NCBI RefSeq assembly: GCF_004912275.1 | Contig: NZ_STGY01000007.1 | Coordinates: 1 to 64,000 of the forward strand | DNA from: Glycomyces buryatensis | GTDB taxonomy: Bacteria > Actinomycetota > Actinomycetes > Mycobacteriales > Micromonosporaceae | Direction: 5' to 3' | DNA length: 64,000 nt | Shown here: in pieces, positions 25,486 through 35,201 of the stretch | How positions within the stretch are numbered: position 1 is the stretch's first letter | How the letters are laid out: each line of letters begins with the position of its first letter | Made by a program: the position numbers and the translations under genes | Notes under the pieces: model-generated | The model's database searches: none | Told to the model about the DNA's origin: nothing | The model's input: the letters and a program-made list of their open reading frames with translations, nothing else

Positions 25486-26654
25486 AGCGCGGTCCCTCCC
25501 CCGTCCCAGGCGGCGGCGAACTGTTCGCCGTCGGCGGCCCGCAGGAACGGGAGTCCGCCGACGAGTGCCGCGGAGGTGGCGAGGTCCGGGGCGAGGTGCA
25601 CGGCGATGACGGTGGGGTAGGCGCGTTTGAGGGTGGCGAGCCGGTCGGCGGGCGGCTCGGTGCCGGTGATCCACACGAGGGTGTCGCCGAAGCGGCCGCC
25701 GGTGAGTTTCGAGACGTAGGTGTCGAGCGTTTCTGTCGCGTCGCAGGCGAGTTCGGCGAGGAGGTCGCCGTAGGAGTCGCGGCCGGCCCCGGAGACGGTG
25801 GCGCCGGAGGCGGGGACGAGTGCGGCGTGGTATTCGGCGCGGAAGCAGGCGGTGAGGATCGAGTAGGAGGCCTCGCAGGCGGCCTCGAAGCAGTCCGCGT
25901 CGGGCCAGGCTTCGGGCCGGTCGTCCAATGCGATGACCACTGTGGGCAGTGAGGTGTCGACGTGCTCCTTGACCATGAGCTGTCCGATGCGCGCCGAGGT
26001 CCGCCAGTGGACGTGGCGCAGTTCGTCGCCGATGACGTACTCGCGCAGCGAATGGAACGTCAGCGACCCCTGCTCGACTTTGTCCGTCGCGCCTTCGAGC
26101 GAGCGCGCCAGTCCGTCGGGGGTGCGGCCGAGCATCCACAGCTTCGGGTGCACCCACAGCCGCGTGGTGGCCCCGAACGTCCCGGCGGTCGCGGCCAGGC
26201 CGAGCAGGTCGCGCTTGCCGATCCCGAGCGGCCCCGAGTCGATCACGCCCCGCCGCCGGGTGCGGATCGGATAGCTCGCGTTCACGGTCTGGCCGGGCCG
26301 CAGGCGCGCCAGCGGGACCGCGACCCGCCGCGCCTCGGGCCCGGAGCCGTAGACGTCGACGGCGCGGGCATTGACCGCACGCCAGCGTCCGATGTTCTTC
26401 ACCGCCAACGAGACCGTCGCGTCCTGGCCCGCCGAGACCCGGTCGGGTTCGATGCCCCGCTCGACTTCCAGTCGCGGCTTGGCGGCGATGACGGACAGCG
26501 CCGCGAGGCAGGCGAGCGCGGCGGCGGCGCCGATCGCGACGAGTTCGGGGTAGCCCAGGCGCAGTCCGGTCGCAAGGAGCACGACGGCGCTGGCGGCCAG
26601 AGCGATGCCGCGCGCCGTGACCGGGACGGCGCGCAGGAACCCCAGGCGCCTCAT
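25482..26654 (-). CDS. DUF58 membrane protein
   Basis: The 390-aa protein starts at ATG 26654 (MRRLGFLRAVPVTARGIALA); the frame is open far upstream but overlaps moxR there. Two transmembrane helices (about 15-60) are followed by a domain with a Ig-like strand region and the DUF58 signature VHWRTSARIGQLMVKEH. DUF58 proteins have a von Willebrand A-like fold and work with MoxR ATPases. It is flanked by moxR (58-bp gap) and the transglutaminase-like gene (4-nt overlap). Confidence 0.88.
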   Translation of the reverse strand: MRRLGFLRAVPVTARGIALAASAVVLLATGLRLGYPELVAIGAAAALACLAALSVIAAKPRLEVERGIEPDRVSAGQDATVSLAVKNIGRWRAVNARAVDVYGSGPEARRVAVPLARLRPGQTVNASYPIRTRRRGVIDSGPLGIGKRDLLGLAATAGTFGATTRLWVHPKLWMLGRTPDGLARSLEGATDKVEQGSLTFHSLREYVIGDELRHVHWRTSARIGQLMVKEHVDTSLPTVVIALDDRPEAWPDADCFEAACEASYSILTACFRAEYHAALVPASGATVSGAGRDSYGDLLAELACDATETLDTYVSKLTGGRFGDTLVWITGTEPPADRLATLKRAYPTVIAVHLAPDLATSAALVGGLPFLRAADGEQFAAAWDGGGTAL

Positions 26655-26712
26655 GCCACCGGGGAGGGCGAGGGGGCGATGCCCCGCGGCCGATCCGATT
26701 CGGGCGCGGGCC

Positions 26713-27756
26713 TCATGCCGTCGCCGCCGGCAGTGGAACGGGGACCTGGTCGAAGACGTCGTCGACGACGCCGGTTCCGGTGGCCCCGCGCATGGAGGCG
26801 TCGGGTGCGAGCTGGATGCGGTGCGCGAACACCGGCCCGGCCAGGGCCTTGACGTCCTCGGGGATGATGTAGGTGCGGCCCTTGGAGAGTGCGAACACGC
26901 TCGCGGCACGGGTGAGGGCGATGAGCCCGCGGGGGCTGACGCCGACGGCGACCTGCGGGTGCTGCCGCGTCGCGTTCGCCAGCGCCACCAGGTAGGTGTA
27001 GAGCGGGTCGGCGATGTAGACGTGCTTGGCCATCTCCGCCATCTGGGCGACGCTGTCGGTGTCGATTACGGGTTGAAGGTGGTCGGGCGAGCGCTGGTGG
27101 GTGCCGCGCAGGACCTCGATCTCGGCCGCCTCGACGGGGTATCCGACGGAGAGTTTCACCAGGAAGCGGTCGAGTTGGGCCTCGGGGAGGCGGTAGGTGC
27201 CGTCCATCTCGACGGGGTTCTGGGTCGCGACGACGACGAACGGCGCGGGCACCGAGTGCGGATTGCCGTCGACGGTGACCCGGCCCTCCTCCATGACTTC
27301 GAGGAGTGCCGACTGGGTCTTGGGGCTGGCGCGGTTGATCTCGTCGGCGATGACGATATTGGCGAAGACGGGGCCGGGGTGGAACTCGAAGGCGCCCGAC
27401 GCCTGGTTGAAGATGGTGACACCGGAGACGTCAGAGGGCAGCAGGTCGGGCGTGAACTGGATGCGCCGCCACTGGCCCGACACCGCCGCGGCGATGGTCC
27501 GGGCCAGGGTCGTCTTGCCCGTGCCGGGCACGTCCTCGAGGAGGATGTGGCCTTCGGCGAACATGGCCGTGAGCGCCAGGCGCACCACTTCGGGCTTGCC
27601 GAGCACGATGGTGTCGACGGCGGCGGCGAGGCGTTCGAACGTGGTCGCGAACGCCTCGGCCTGGGCGGCACTGAGCGCGACCGTCTGCTGCGGCTGGAGC
27701 GGCGGCATCGCTTGGCGCGCCACCTGCAGCGGATGGGTCTGCTCGGTGTCCTGCAT
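26713..27756 (-). CDS. moxR: MoxR-family AAA+ ATPase
   Basis: The 347-aa cytoplasmic ATPase shows Walker A DVPGTGKTTLAR, Walker B IVIADEINRASPKTQSALLE, sensor 1 ATQNPVEMDGTYRLPEAQLDR cut to its core ATQNPVE, and the sensor-2 region near PRGLIALTRAA. MoxR ATPases act as chaperones for partner DUF58/VWA proteins. The ATG lies after GGGGGC in the 13-bp gap that follows the fibronectin gene. Gene order Fn3-MoxR-DUF58-transglutaminase fold is conserved in actinobacteria. Confidence 0.93.
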   Translation of the reverse strand: MQDTEQTHPLQVARQAMPPLQPQQTVALSAAQAEAFATTFERLAAAVDTIVLGKPEVVRLALTAMFAEGHILLEDVPGTGKTTLARTIAAAVSGQWRRIQFTPDLLPSDVSGVTIFNQASGAFEFHPGPVFANIVIADEINRASPKTQSALLEVMEEGRVTVDGNPHSVPAPFVVVATQNPVEMDGTYRLPEAQLDRFLVKLSVGYPVEAAEIEVLRGTHQRSPDHLQPVIDTDSVAQMAEMAKHVYIADPLYTYLVALANATRQHPQVAVGVSPRGLIALTRAASVFALSKGRTYIIPEDVKALAGPVFAHRIQLAPDASMRGATGTGVVDDVFDQVPVPLPAATA

Positions 27757-27769
27757 TCAATTGCCCCCG

Positions 27770-30424
27770 TTAACACTTCACCAGATCGCCGGTCGAGTTC
27801 TTGCCGACGCCGTCGATATTGATCCAGATGAATGGAATGAAGGCGTTCTCGTTGTCGCCGTAGTTCACCCGGATCCATTTGTCGGAGGCGTCCTTGCCCT
27901 CGTGATAGTCGTGGTAGCCGTCGCCCTCCTGGCCGCGCGGGGGGATCGGGTCGCCGGCGGTGGTCCAGCACTTCGCGGTGAGGTCGCGGCCGGTCTTGAC
28001 GTAGCCGAGGTGGTCGCCGCCCGCGGGCTTACTGCGGATCGATACGCCGTCCTTGCCGCCGTCGTCCGCGTTCGAGGTGTTGCAGTAAGCGGTGTCCTGC
28101 TCCGAACATCCGAAGTAGACGGTTCCGTTGATGGGCTTGGTCTCGGTCAGCTGCTTCTCGGTGTCCACCGAGCCGACGGGGTTGGTGATCTCGACATGCC
28201 AGGTGTACTCGGTCGACGAGTAGTACCGGGTGGAGGTGATGGACCCGTCGCACGGCTCCTTGGTGTCGGCGACTTCCTCTTGGTGGGGGTGCCGGAAGAG
28301 CTGGCAGGTGGCGTCGCCGCCGCCGTCGTCGTAGGTGAATTCGATGGTCATGCGGTCGATGGTGCTGGACCAGCCGGTGATCTGGGCTTGCGGTGCGGCC
28401 ATCGTGTTCGAGGTGGTCTCGGCCGGTTCGGACTCGCCGGCCTTGTTGACGGCCGTGACCGTCACCGACACCTCGGCGCCGTTCTCGAAGCCGTCCATGC
28501 GCGCGTTGGTCGCGTTCGAGACTTCCTTGGTCTGGTCGCCGGCCTTGACGATGTACTTCTCGATCGCCGAACCGTTGTTGTCCGGCTGCTGCCAGGTGAC
28601 GTCGATTGAACCGGCGGCGTCCGCGGCGGTCTCGGCCAGCAGGTTCGTCGGCGCCTCGGGGGCGCTGAAGGGCACCACCGTGTTGGACAGGTCGGACGGC
28701 TCGGAGGCCGCTGCCCCGGCGAGCGTGGTCACCTGGAAGGCGTACTGGGTGCCGTAGTCGAGCTTGTCATCGCCGACGACGAACGTGGTGCCGTTGGACT
28801 GGCCCATGACGGTGCGGTCGCCCTCGCCGCTGACGGCTTCGACCTGGTAGCCGGACACGGCATTGCCCGCGCCGTCGGCCTCGTCCCAGGTGACCTCGAC
28901 GGTCCCGTCGTTCTTGGCCTCGGCCTTGACGTTCCCGGCGGGTTCGGGCACCTCGCTGGAGGGGATGATCGACGGCGATGTGGCGGTGTCGCCGGCGCCC
29001 TCGCCATTGTGGGCGGTGACGGTGAACGTGTAGCTCTGGCCGTTCTTCAGGTCGTCGATTTCGAGGATCCGCTGGCCCGGGTCGATCTCCCAGCTCTGGC
29101 CGGCGCCTTCGACCACGTACTTGGTCAGCGCGGAGCCGTTGTTGGGGGCGGCGTCCCAGGAGAGGTTGATGAGGCCGTCGCCGACGGTTCCGGCCAGGTT
29201 GGTGACCGCGCCGGGCGGGCCGATCTCCTCGGTGTCCTCGCCATTGTCGTCCTCGTCGCCTTCACCGCCCTCGTCCTCTTCCTCCGGCGGGGCGTTGCCG
29301 CCGAGGATGTCGTCGCGGTCCTTCTCGGCGAGGCGGGCGACGCCGTCGGAGGCGATGACGACCGCGGCGTTCGTGTTGACCGCGTTGGCGAACAGGGTGT
29401 TGCCGGTGTGGTACAGCTCGATCGGGCCGCCGCCGGAGTCGATCTCGATGTGGGTGAGCTCGTTGCCCTCGAGGTCGTAGACGAGGACCTTGCCGGCCGC
29501 GCCGTCGGGCACGTACACGCGCGAGTTGAACTCGACCGACGCGCCCAGCAGCTGCGAGGAGCCGGCGGCGATGGAGAAGGTCCGGGCCTGGTCGTCGTTC
29601 ACGGTCAGCACCGACGGCGGGTCGGTGATCGTGACCGCGGCGACGTGGCCGGGGCTGGTGTCGGCGGTCTCGGTCGGGCCGAGCAGGTCGACGGCGGTCT
29701 CGTGCTTCTTGCCGTCGGCGCGGATCGTCGTCATCTTCTGCGCGGTCGAGTTGAGCACCGCGACGCCGTCGCCGAGGACGGTCAGCGCCAGGTCCTGGCG
29801 GGGTTCGGCCACGACATCGGTCGCGATGGTCTTCGCGCCGGTGTCCTGCGGTTCGATCTGGACGATCGTGCCCTCGCGCGGAACGCCGACCCACAGCTTC
29901 CCCGCGGAGTCGAAGGCGCCGCCGGTGAGACCGGCCGGGAACTGGATGGCGTCGCCGATCGCGGCGAGCGAGACCGGGTCGACCTGGTTGACCAGGCCCT
30001 GGGTCTGGTCGATGATGAACGCGCCCTCATCGGAGAGGGCGACCCGCACGCCCTCGCCCGGGGCGGTCTCGGCCGAACCGGTGAGCGCCAGCGTCGCCAG
30101 GTCGATCGCGCTGACCTGACCGGTGGCGACATTGCGCAGCAGCAGATGCGTGTCGGTCTGCTCGATCTGGACCTCGTTGCCCGCGGCGTCCTCGAGTTCG
30201 AAGCGGGCGTCGGTGGCGGCGGTGAGGCCGTTGACGCGGGCGATCTCGCCGGCAGGGGTCGTCCACAGCCACAGGCTCGCGTCCTCGCCCTGGTTCTCCC
30301 GACTGAACGCACCGGTCCCCAACAGGGTCGCCACGAGCGCCCCCACGAGGAGGATCGGGAGTCCGACCGCGATGAGCAGTCCCTTGACGTTCAGGCGTCT
30401 GGCGTCGACATTGCGAGTGGTCAT
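27770..30424 (-). CDS. Fibronectin type III membrane-anchored protein
   Basis: The 884-aa protein has one N-terminal transmembrane helix (about 14-36). Residues ~45-390 form repeated short beta segments (VRVALSDEGAFIIDQTQG, GAFDSAGKLWVGVPREG) that look like a beta-propeller. An acidic linker (PPEEEDEGGEGDEDDNGED) leads to about three fibronectin type III domains (about 405-690), and a C-terminal Cys-containing module (CQLF, YFGCSEQDTAYC, VKC) of about 190 residues. It is the first gene of the envelope operon and would present its domains outside the membrane, possibly to bind wall polymers. The C-terminal module is not recognised. Confidence 0.88.
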   Translation of the reverse strand: MTTRNVDARRLNVKGLLIAVGLPILLVGALVATLLGTGAFSRENQGEDASLWLWTTPAGEIARVNGLTAATDARFELEDAAGNEVQIEQTDTHLLLRNVATGQVSAIDLATLALTGSAETAPGEGVRVALSDEGAFIIDQTQGLVNQVDPVSLAAIGDAIQFPAGLTGGAFDSAGKLWVGVPREGTIVQIEPQDTGAKTIATDVVAEPRQDLALTVLGDGVAVLNSTAQKMTTIRADGKKHETAVDLLGPTETADTSPGHVAAVTITDPPSVLTVNDDQARTFSIAAGSSQLLGASVEFNSRVYVPDGAAGKVLVYDLEGNELTHIEIDSGGGPIELYHTGNTLFANAVNTNAAVVIASDGVARLAEKDRDDILGGNAPPEEEDEGGEGDEDDNGEDTEEIGPPGAVTNLAGTVGDGLINLSWDAAPNNGSALTKYVVEGAGQSWEIDPGQRILEIDDLKNGQSYTFTVTAHNGEGAGDTATSPSIIPSSEVPEPAGNVKAEAKNDGTVEVTWDEADGAGNAVSGYQVEAVSGEGDRTVMGQSNGTTFVVGDDKLDYGTQYAFQVTTLAGAAASEPSDLSNTVVPFSAPEAPTNLLAETAADAAGSIDVTWQQPDNNGSAIEKYIVKAGDQTKEVSNATNARMDGFENGAEVSVTVTAVNKAGESEPAETTSNTMAAPQAQITGWSSTIDRMTIEFTYDDGGGDATCQLFRHPHQEEVADTKEPCDGSITSTRYYSSTEYTWHVEITNPVGSVDTEKQLTETKPINGTVYFGCSEQDTAYCNTSNADDGGKDGVSIRSKPAGGDHLGYVKTGRDLTAKCWTTAGDPIPPRGQEGDGYHDYHEGKDASDKWIRVNYGDNENAFIPFIWINIDGVGKNSTGDLVKC

Positions 30425-30740
30425 GGGGGGTTTTTCCTCTGCGGGATCAGCTTCGTTCTCGGCGCTTCGGCGGGGGCGGCTCCAGTGATCTTCGCGTGGC
30501 CAAAGGTACGGCGCACGAAGACGAGCCTAATTCACGCATGCAATGCGGACCAGCCTGCCATTGTCACGAGATGGTCTCAGACTCGGGTCGCCCAATGTGG
30601 CCGTCGCCGCCCAGGTGAACGGCGGGGAAATCGTCACTTTTCGGGGCCGAGGGACCGACGTGAATGGACGGTTCGCACCGGGGCGAACCGTCCATCTCCA
30701 CTTGCTTCTCTTGTGCCGCTGAGTGTTAGGGCGCCGCGGC
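30425..30740. other. Intergenic gap with cobA terminator
   Basis: This 316-bp gap separates the fibronectin gene from the siroheme gene; both are on the minus strand. Besides the hairpin at 30664-30695 I see no gene. The part next to 30424 should hold the promoter of the envelope operon. Confidence 0.5.
30664..30695 (-). terminator. 13-bp hairpin terminator behind cobA
   Basis: Arms 30664-30676 (ATGGACGGTTCGC) and 30683-30695 pair perfectly around a 6-nt loop. It lies 45 bp downstream of the siroheme synthase stop. Confidence 0.8.
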
Positions 30741-31937
30741 TCAGAGCTCGCGGCCGCGTCCGGCGACCGCTCCGATGACGATGACCGCCGGGTGGTTCGC
30801 CTCGGTCTCACCGAGCGAGGCCAGCGTGCAGGGCCGGACGGTCTGGTTCTTGGTCGTGGCGTTCTCGACGATGCGCACCGGGGTGGCGGCGTCCCGGCCG
30901 CCCTCCAGGAGCGCGGCGGCGATCGCGGCGCGGTTCTTGACGGCCATGAGCAGCACGATCGTCCCGTTGCCGGCGCCGAGCGCGGCCCAGTTGACCTTGC
31001 TCTGCGGCCCGGGCGGGACGTGTCCGGTGGCGACGGTGAAGTCGTGGACGACGCCGCGCTCGGTCACCGGGATGCCCGCGGCAGCGGGTCCGGCGATCGA
31101 GGAGGACAGGCCGGGCACGACCTCGACGGGCACGCCCGCTTCGAGGCAGGCGTCCAGTTCCTCGGCCCCGCGCCCGAACACGAAGCCGTCGCCGCCCTTG
31201 AGGCGGACCACGAACTTGCCCTCGAGCGCGCGCTCGACCATGACGGCGTTGATCTGCTCCTGCGTGGTGTGGCGTCCATAGGGGAGCTTGGCGGCGTCGA
31301 CGATCTCGACGTCGTCGGCCAGCTGGTCGAGCAGCTCCTGCGGGGCGAGGCGGTCGGAGACGACGACCTCGGCCTGGCGCAGCAGTTCGAGCCCGCGCAG
31401 CGTGATCAGATCGGCCTCGCCGGGGCCGGCGCCGACCAGGGCCACCCCGGCGCCGCGGCCCCGGCCGCGGGTGCGGGGCGCGGCGAGCTCGCCCGAGCGC
31501 AGGGCGGCACCGATCGAGTCGCGGATGGCGGCGGCGCGGCCGGGGTCGCCGGAGGCGGAGACGCCGACGGTGACGCCGTCGAACTCGGTCTGCGCGAGCG
31601 TCCAGGCGTCGGAGGCCTCGGCGTCGTCGGACCGGACGCACCAGGTCCGCGCGGCCTCGGCCTCGACGGCGACGGCCGCGTTGACCGCGGGGTCGTCGGT
31701 GGCGGCCAGGACGAACCAGGCGTCCGCCCCGTCGCCTGGCTGCCATTCGCGCGCCGACCAGTGGATCTCGCCGGAGGCGGCCAGGTCGGACAGCGTCGTC
31801 GTCGCCTCGGGGGCGACGAGGTTGATCAGGGCGCCCGCTTCGAGCAGACGGGGGACGCGCCGCCCGGCGATCGAACCGCCGCCGACGACGAGCACCGTCT
31901 TGCCGCGCAGTCGCAGCCCCACCTCATAGACCGACAC
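30741..31937 (-). CDS. cobA: Siroheme synthase (CysG-like fusion)
   Basis: The 398-aa protein joins an N-terminal precorrin-2 dehydrogenase/ferrochelatase-like domain (TVLVVGGGSIAGRRVPRLLE, residues ~14-33; to ~150) with a C-terminal uroporphyrinogen-III C-methyltransferase domain (from ~165: VALVGAGPGEADLITLRGLELL, LKGGDGFVFGRGAEEL, GIPVTERG). It makes precorrin-2 and then sirohydrochlorin or siroheme for sulfite or nitrite reductase. The GTG start follows GAGGAGGC. It is monocistronic here. Confidence 0.93.
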   Translation of the reverse strand: MSVYEVGLRLRGKTVLVVGGGSIAGRRVPRLLEAGALINLVAPEATTTLSDLAASGEIHWSAREWQPGDGADAWFVLAATDDPAVNAAVAVEAEAARTWCVRSDDAEASDAWTLAQTEFDGVTVGVSASGDPGRAAAIRDSIGAALRSGELAAPRTRGRGRGAGVALVGAGPGEADLITLRGLELLRQAEVVVSDRLAPQELLDQLADDVEIVDAAKLPYGRHTTQEQINAVMVERALEGKFVVRLKGGDGFVFGRGAEELDACLEAGVPVEVVPGLSSSIAGPAAAGIPVTERGVVHDFTVATGHVPPGPQSKVNWAALGAGNGTIVLLMAVKNRAAIAAALLEGGRDAATPVRIVENATTKNQTVRPCTLASLGETEANHPAVIVIGAVAGRGREL

Positions 31938-32156
31938 TTTGCCTCCTCAGGCCCCTCGGTAACACTGCGTCAAGCGTAGGCACGTTAGATCGCGTGCTCC
32001 TAACCGGCGCGTTGCGAGCCTGTTACGCGTCCCGCCCGCGGGCTCGGGTACAGCAGTGATGCGAAAGAGACTTCCGTTGCGGGCGTAGGCCCAAGCGATC
32101 GGCCCCCAAGTGAGTTTTTTCACCTTCATACCCGCGATGTGCCCTAGGCTGGATAG

Positions 32157-34328
32157 ATGCGCGATCGACCCCACAAGCGGCCCTTGGACGGACTCGGCAC
32201 GACCGAGCCCGACACTCCCAATGAGCGCGCCGACGGGGTGTACGCCCTGTTGCGCACGGCCCTGCTCTCGGGGCTCGCCGTCGCCGCCCTGGTATTCCCG
32301 CTCGTCGCCATGGCCGGCCTGAGCGCGAAAGCCGGGTTCGACGCGATCGACAACCTCTCCGAGGTCGTCACCGAGACCGACCCGCCGCTGACCTCCTACG
32401 TCTACGCCGAGGACGGCGAGACCCTCGTCAGCCTCTTCTACGACGAGTTCCGCCGCCACGTCACCCTCGACGAGGTCGCGCCCGTCATGCAGCAGGCCAT
32501 GGTCGCCGCCGAAGACGCGCGCTTCTACGACCACAACGGCGTCGACTACCGCGGCATCATGCGCGCCTTCGTCGCCAACCAGAACTCCGGCGGCGTCGAG
32601 CAGGGCGCCTCCACCATCACCATGCAGTACGTGCGCGGGGCCCTGCGCCTCAACGCCGACTCCATCGACCAGGTCATCGCCGCCACCGAGCAGACCGTCA
32701 GCCGCAAGCTCCGCGAGGCGCGGCTGGCGATGGCCGTCGAGGAGCAGCTGACCAAGGACGAGATCCTCGAGCGCTACCTCAACCAGGCCTACTTCGGGCA
32801 CAACGCGTACGGGATCTTCGCCGCCTCCCAGGTCTACTTCTCCAAGCACCCCTCCGAGCTCACGCTTGAGGAGTCCGCGCTGCTGGCCGGGCTCGTCCAG
32901 GCGCCCTCGGCGTACGACCCGATCACCTCCGACCAGACCCGGGCGCTCGAACGCCGCAACTGGGTCCTCGACCGGATGGTCAACATCGACTACCTCTCCC
33001 GCGGCGACAACTCCGAGGTCCGCGGCTCCGACATCGAACTGGACATCTCCGACCCGCCGAACTCGTGCCTCGGCGACTCCGAGACCGCCAAGTACGGGTT
33101 CTTCTGCGACTACTTCCGGCGGTGGTGGCGCGAACAGGACGCCTTCGGGGAGACCCCGGCCGACCGCGAGAAGGAACTGCGCCAAGGCGGGTACACGATC
33201 ATCACCACGCTCGACCCGGACCTGCAGAAACTCGCCGACGACACCGTCTCGGAGGGCAAGAGCGACTCCAGTCCGCTCGCGCACGGCGCCGTCCTGATGG
33301 AACCCGGCACCGGCCGCGTCAAGGCGCTGGGCCTCAACCGCGAGTTCTCCTACGAGCAGGGGAACAACGGCCCGCACTCCAACCCCTCGTACGACAACCG
33401 CAAGGGCAACTACCCCAATACCGTCAACCCGGTCCTCGGCGGCGGCGATACCGGCGGCTACCAGGCCGGTTCGACGTTCAAGGTGTTCACCATGCTCGCG
33501 GCCCTCGACGAGGGCTACACACTGGACCACAACATCCACTCGCCCAACCGGGTCGCCACCAGCTTCGTCTCGGCCACGACCGCCTGCGGCGGCAGATGGT
33601 GCCCCAAGAACGGCTCCGCGTCCATGGCCGGCAACCGGAACATGTGGTCGGGCTTCGGCATGTCCGTCAACACCTACTTCGCGCAGCTCATCGACCAGGT
33701 CGGGGCCGACAAGACCGTCGAGATGGCCGAACGGATGGGCCTGCAATGGCGCTCCGAGGGCGACGCGTACTACGCCGACGAGGAGAGACGCGACGGCTGG
33801 GGTCCGTTCACGCTCGGCGTCTCCGACGTCCAGCCGATCGAGATGACCAACGTGTTCAACACCCTCGCCGCCGAAGGCGAGTACTGCGAGCCCATCCCGG
33901 CGATGCGCGTCATCGACCCCAACGGGCAGGAGCTCGACGTGGCCTCGCCGCGCTGCCACCAGGAGGTCTCCAAGGACGTCGCGCGCGCCGCCAACGACGC
34001 GGGCCGGTGCGTCACCGAGTCGCAGCGGGCCGGGGCGAAATGCGGGCCCTGGGGCACCTCGGCGCTGGTCGGGAAGACCGTGGACCGGCCCGTGGCCGGC
34101 AAGTCCGGTACGACCGACAACGACCGGGCCTCCTGGTTCCTCGGCTACACGCCGCAGCTGACCGTGGGCGCGTTCATGGCCGACCCCGACTACATCTTCA
34201 ACCCGGTCGGGAAGTCGAACTCGACGGTCTCCAAGGAGACGGTCGCCAACATCCTGCAAGAGGCACTCGAAGGCGAACCGGTCGAGAACTTCACTCCGCC
34301 GTCGCGGAAGATCCAGTACGGGGGCTGA
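32157..34328 (+). CDS. Class A penicillin-binding protein
   Basis: The 723-aa bifunctional peptidoglycan synthase has a short cytoplasmic part, one membrane helix (about 36-56), a GT51 glycosyltransferase domain with AAEDARFYDHNGVDYRG (catalytic Glu about 119) and EQGASTITMQYVR, and a transpeptidase domain with STFK (Ser about 438), SVN (about 503) and KSGTT (about 648). The ATG at 32157 follows TAGGCT by 6 nt, which points to a leaderless transcript. Cys residues in the transpeptidase domain (TTACGGRWC, GEYC, PRCHQ, GRC) probably form disulphides. The last 38 bp overlap the convergent SURF1 gene. Confidence 0.94.
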   Translation: MRDRPHKRPLDGLGTTEPDTPNERADGVYALLRTALLSGLAVAALVFPLVAMAGLSAKAGFDAIDNLSEVVTETDPPLTSYVYAEDGETLVSLFYDEFRRHVTLDEVAPVMQQAMVAAEDARFYDHNGVDYRGIMRAFVANQNSGGVEQGASTITMQYVRGALRLNADSIDQVIAATEQTVSRKLREARLAMAVEEQLTKDEILERYLNQAYFGHNAYGIFAASQVYFSKHPSELTLEESALLAGLVQAPSAYDPITSDQTRALERRNWVLDRMVNIDYLSRGDNSEVRGSDIELDISDPPNSCLGDSETAKYGFFCDYFRRWWREQDAFGETPADREKELRQGGYTIITTLDPDLQKLADDTVSEGKSDSSPLAHGAVLMEPGTGRVKALGLNREFSYEQGNNGPHSNPSYDNRKGNYPNTVNPVLGGGDTGGYQAGSTFKVFTMLAALDEGYTLDHNIHSPNRVATSFVSATTACGGRWCPKNGSASMAGNRNMWSGFGMSVNTYFAQLIDQVGADKTVEMAERMGLQWRSEGDAYYADEERRDGWGPFTLGVSDVQPIEMTNVFNTLAAEGEYCEPIPAMRVIDPNGQELDVASPRCHQEVSKDVARAANDAGRCVTESQRAGAKCGPWGTSALVGKTVDRPVAGKSGTTDNDRASWFLGYTPQLTVGAFMADPDYIFNPVGKSNSTVSKETVANILQEALEGEPVENFTPPSRKIQYGG

Positions 34329-35166
34329 CGACGGTGGACCCGTCCGCGACTGGTCCGTCCTCAGTGGCTGGTTCATCCGCGGCGAGATCGTCATCGGGAA
34401 CCGATCCCGATTCGGCCTCGGCCGTCTCCTTCAGCTCCCGGCGCGCCAGCGCGACCCATCCGATGGGGACCAGCGCGGCGAACAGCGCCCACTGGACGGC
34501 GTACGAGTAGTTCTGCCAGGACTTGAACGACGGCGTCTCCAGGGCGGACAGGCCCTCGGCCGGTTCGATGTCGGCCAGCCACGCCGAACGCAGCTGGTAG
34601 TCGAGGTGCCCGCCCAGCTGATCCAGGTTCAGGCGCCGGGCCTCCAGGGGGTCGCCGGGGGCCTGGGGCTCGGTGACCGATCCGCCGGCGGGCTCGGACT
34701 CGTAGACCCGGCCGGTCACGGTGACCTCGCCTTCCGGGGCGGCCGGATAGGAGGGGATTCCCCCTGAATCGTCCGCGGCGAAGAAGCCCCGGTCGACCAG
34801 GATCGCGGTCCCGTCCTCGAGCACGAGCGGCGTGACGACCTCGTAGCCGTTGACGCTCTCGTTCGTCTGCGTCCGCAGCACGATCTCGCTCGAGGTGTCG
34901 TAGGTGCCGCTCGCCTCGACGAGGGTCCACCGGGCATCGGAGTCCAGGGCCTCGCCGGCGGGAAGCACCTCGTCGACGGGGAAGGACTCGTCGGCTGCGG
35001 CGATGACCTCGTTCGCGGCGGCGCGCTCGACCGCGCGTCCCCACTGCCACTGCGACAGCAGCACGCAGGTCACCATCACCACGGCCCCGGCCAGGGTCAG
35101 CGCCAGCCACCGGCCGGTCACCAGACTCCGCCACTGGGCGCTTCGCGCCGGGTCCCGCTTGATCAC
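34291..35166 (-). CDS. SURF1-family protein
   Basis: SURF1 proteins help assemble cytochrome c oxidase. The 291-aa product has an N-terminal helix (WLALTLAGAVVMVTCVLLSQWQWGR), a middle extracytoplasmic domain with the family signatures VDRGFF and TGRVYESEP, a C-terminal helix after SYAVQWALFAALVPIGWVAL and an acidic tail. The GTG at 35166 is preferred because TACACT lies 6 nt upstream (leaderless); an ATG at 35193 in frame would leave no room for the divergent promoter. Its 3' end overlaps the convergent PBP gene by 38 bp. Confidence 0.88.
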   Translation of the reverse strand: MIKRDPARSAQWRSLVTGRWLALTLAGAVVMVTCVLLSQWQWGRAVERAAANEVIAAADESFPVDEVLPAGEALDSDARWTLVEASGTYDTSSEIVLRTQTNESVNGYEVVTPLVLEDGTAILVDRGFFAADDSGGIPSYPAAPEGEVTVTGRVYESEPAGGSVTEPQAPGDPLEARRLNLDQLGGHLDYQLRSAWLADIEPAEGLSALETPSFKSWQNYSYAVQWALFAALVPIGWVALARRELKETAEAESGSVPDDDLAADEPATEDGPVADGSTVVSPRTGSSATAE

Positions 35167-35201
35167 GGCCTGAGTGTAAACCGGGCCTATCATTGCGCTT
35201 C

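Noticed and set aside
31947-34394. 815-codon minus-strand frame antisense to the PBP gene
   Set aside because: Antisense shadow with Gly/Val/Asp bias; the plus-strand PBP has all catalytic motifs.
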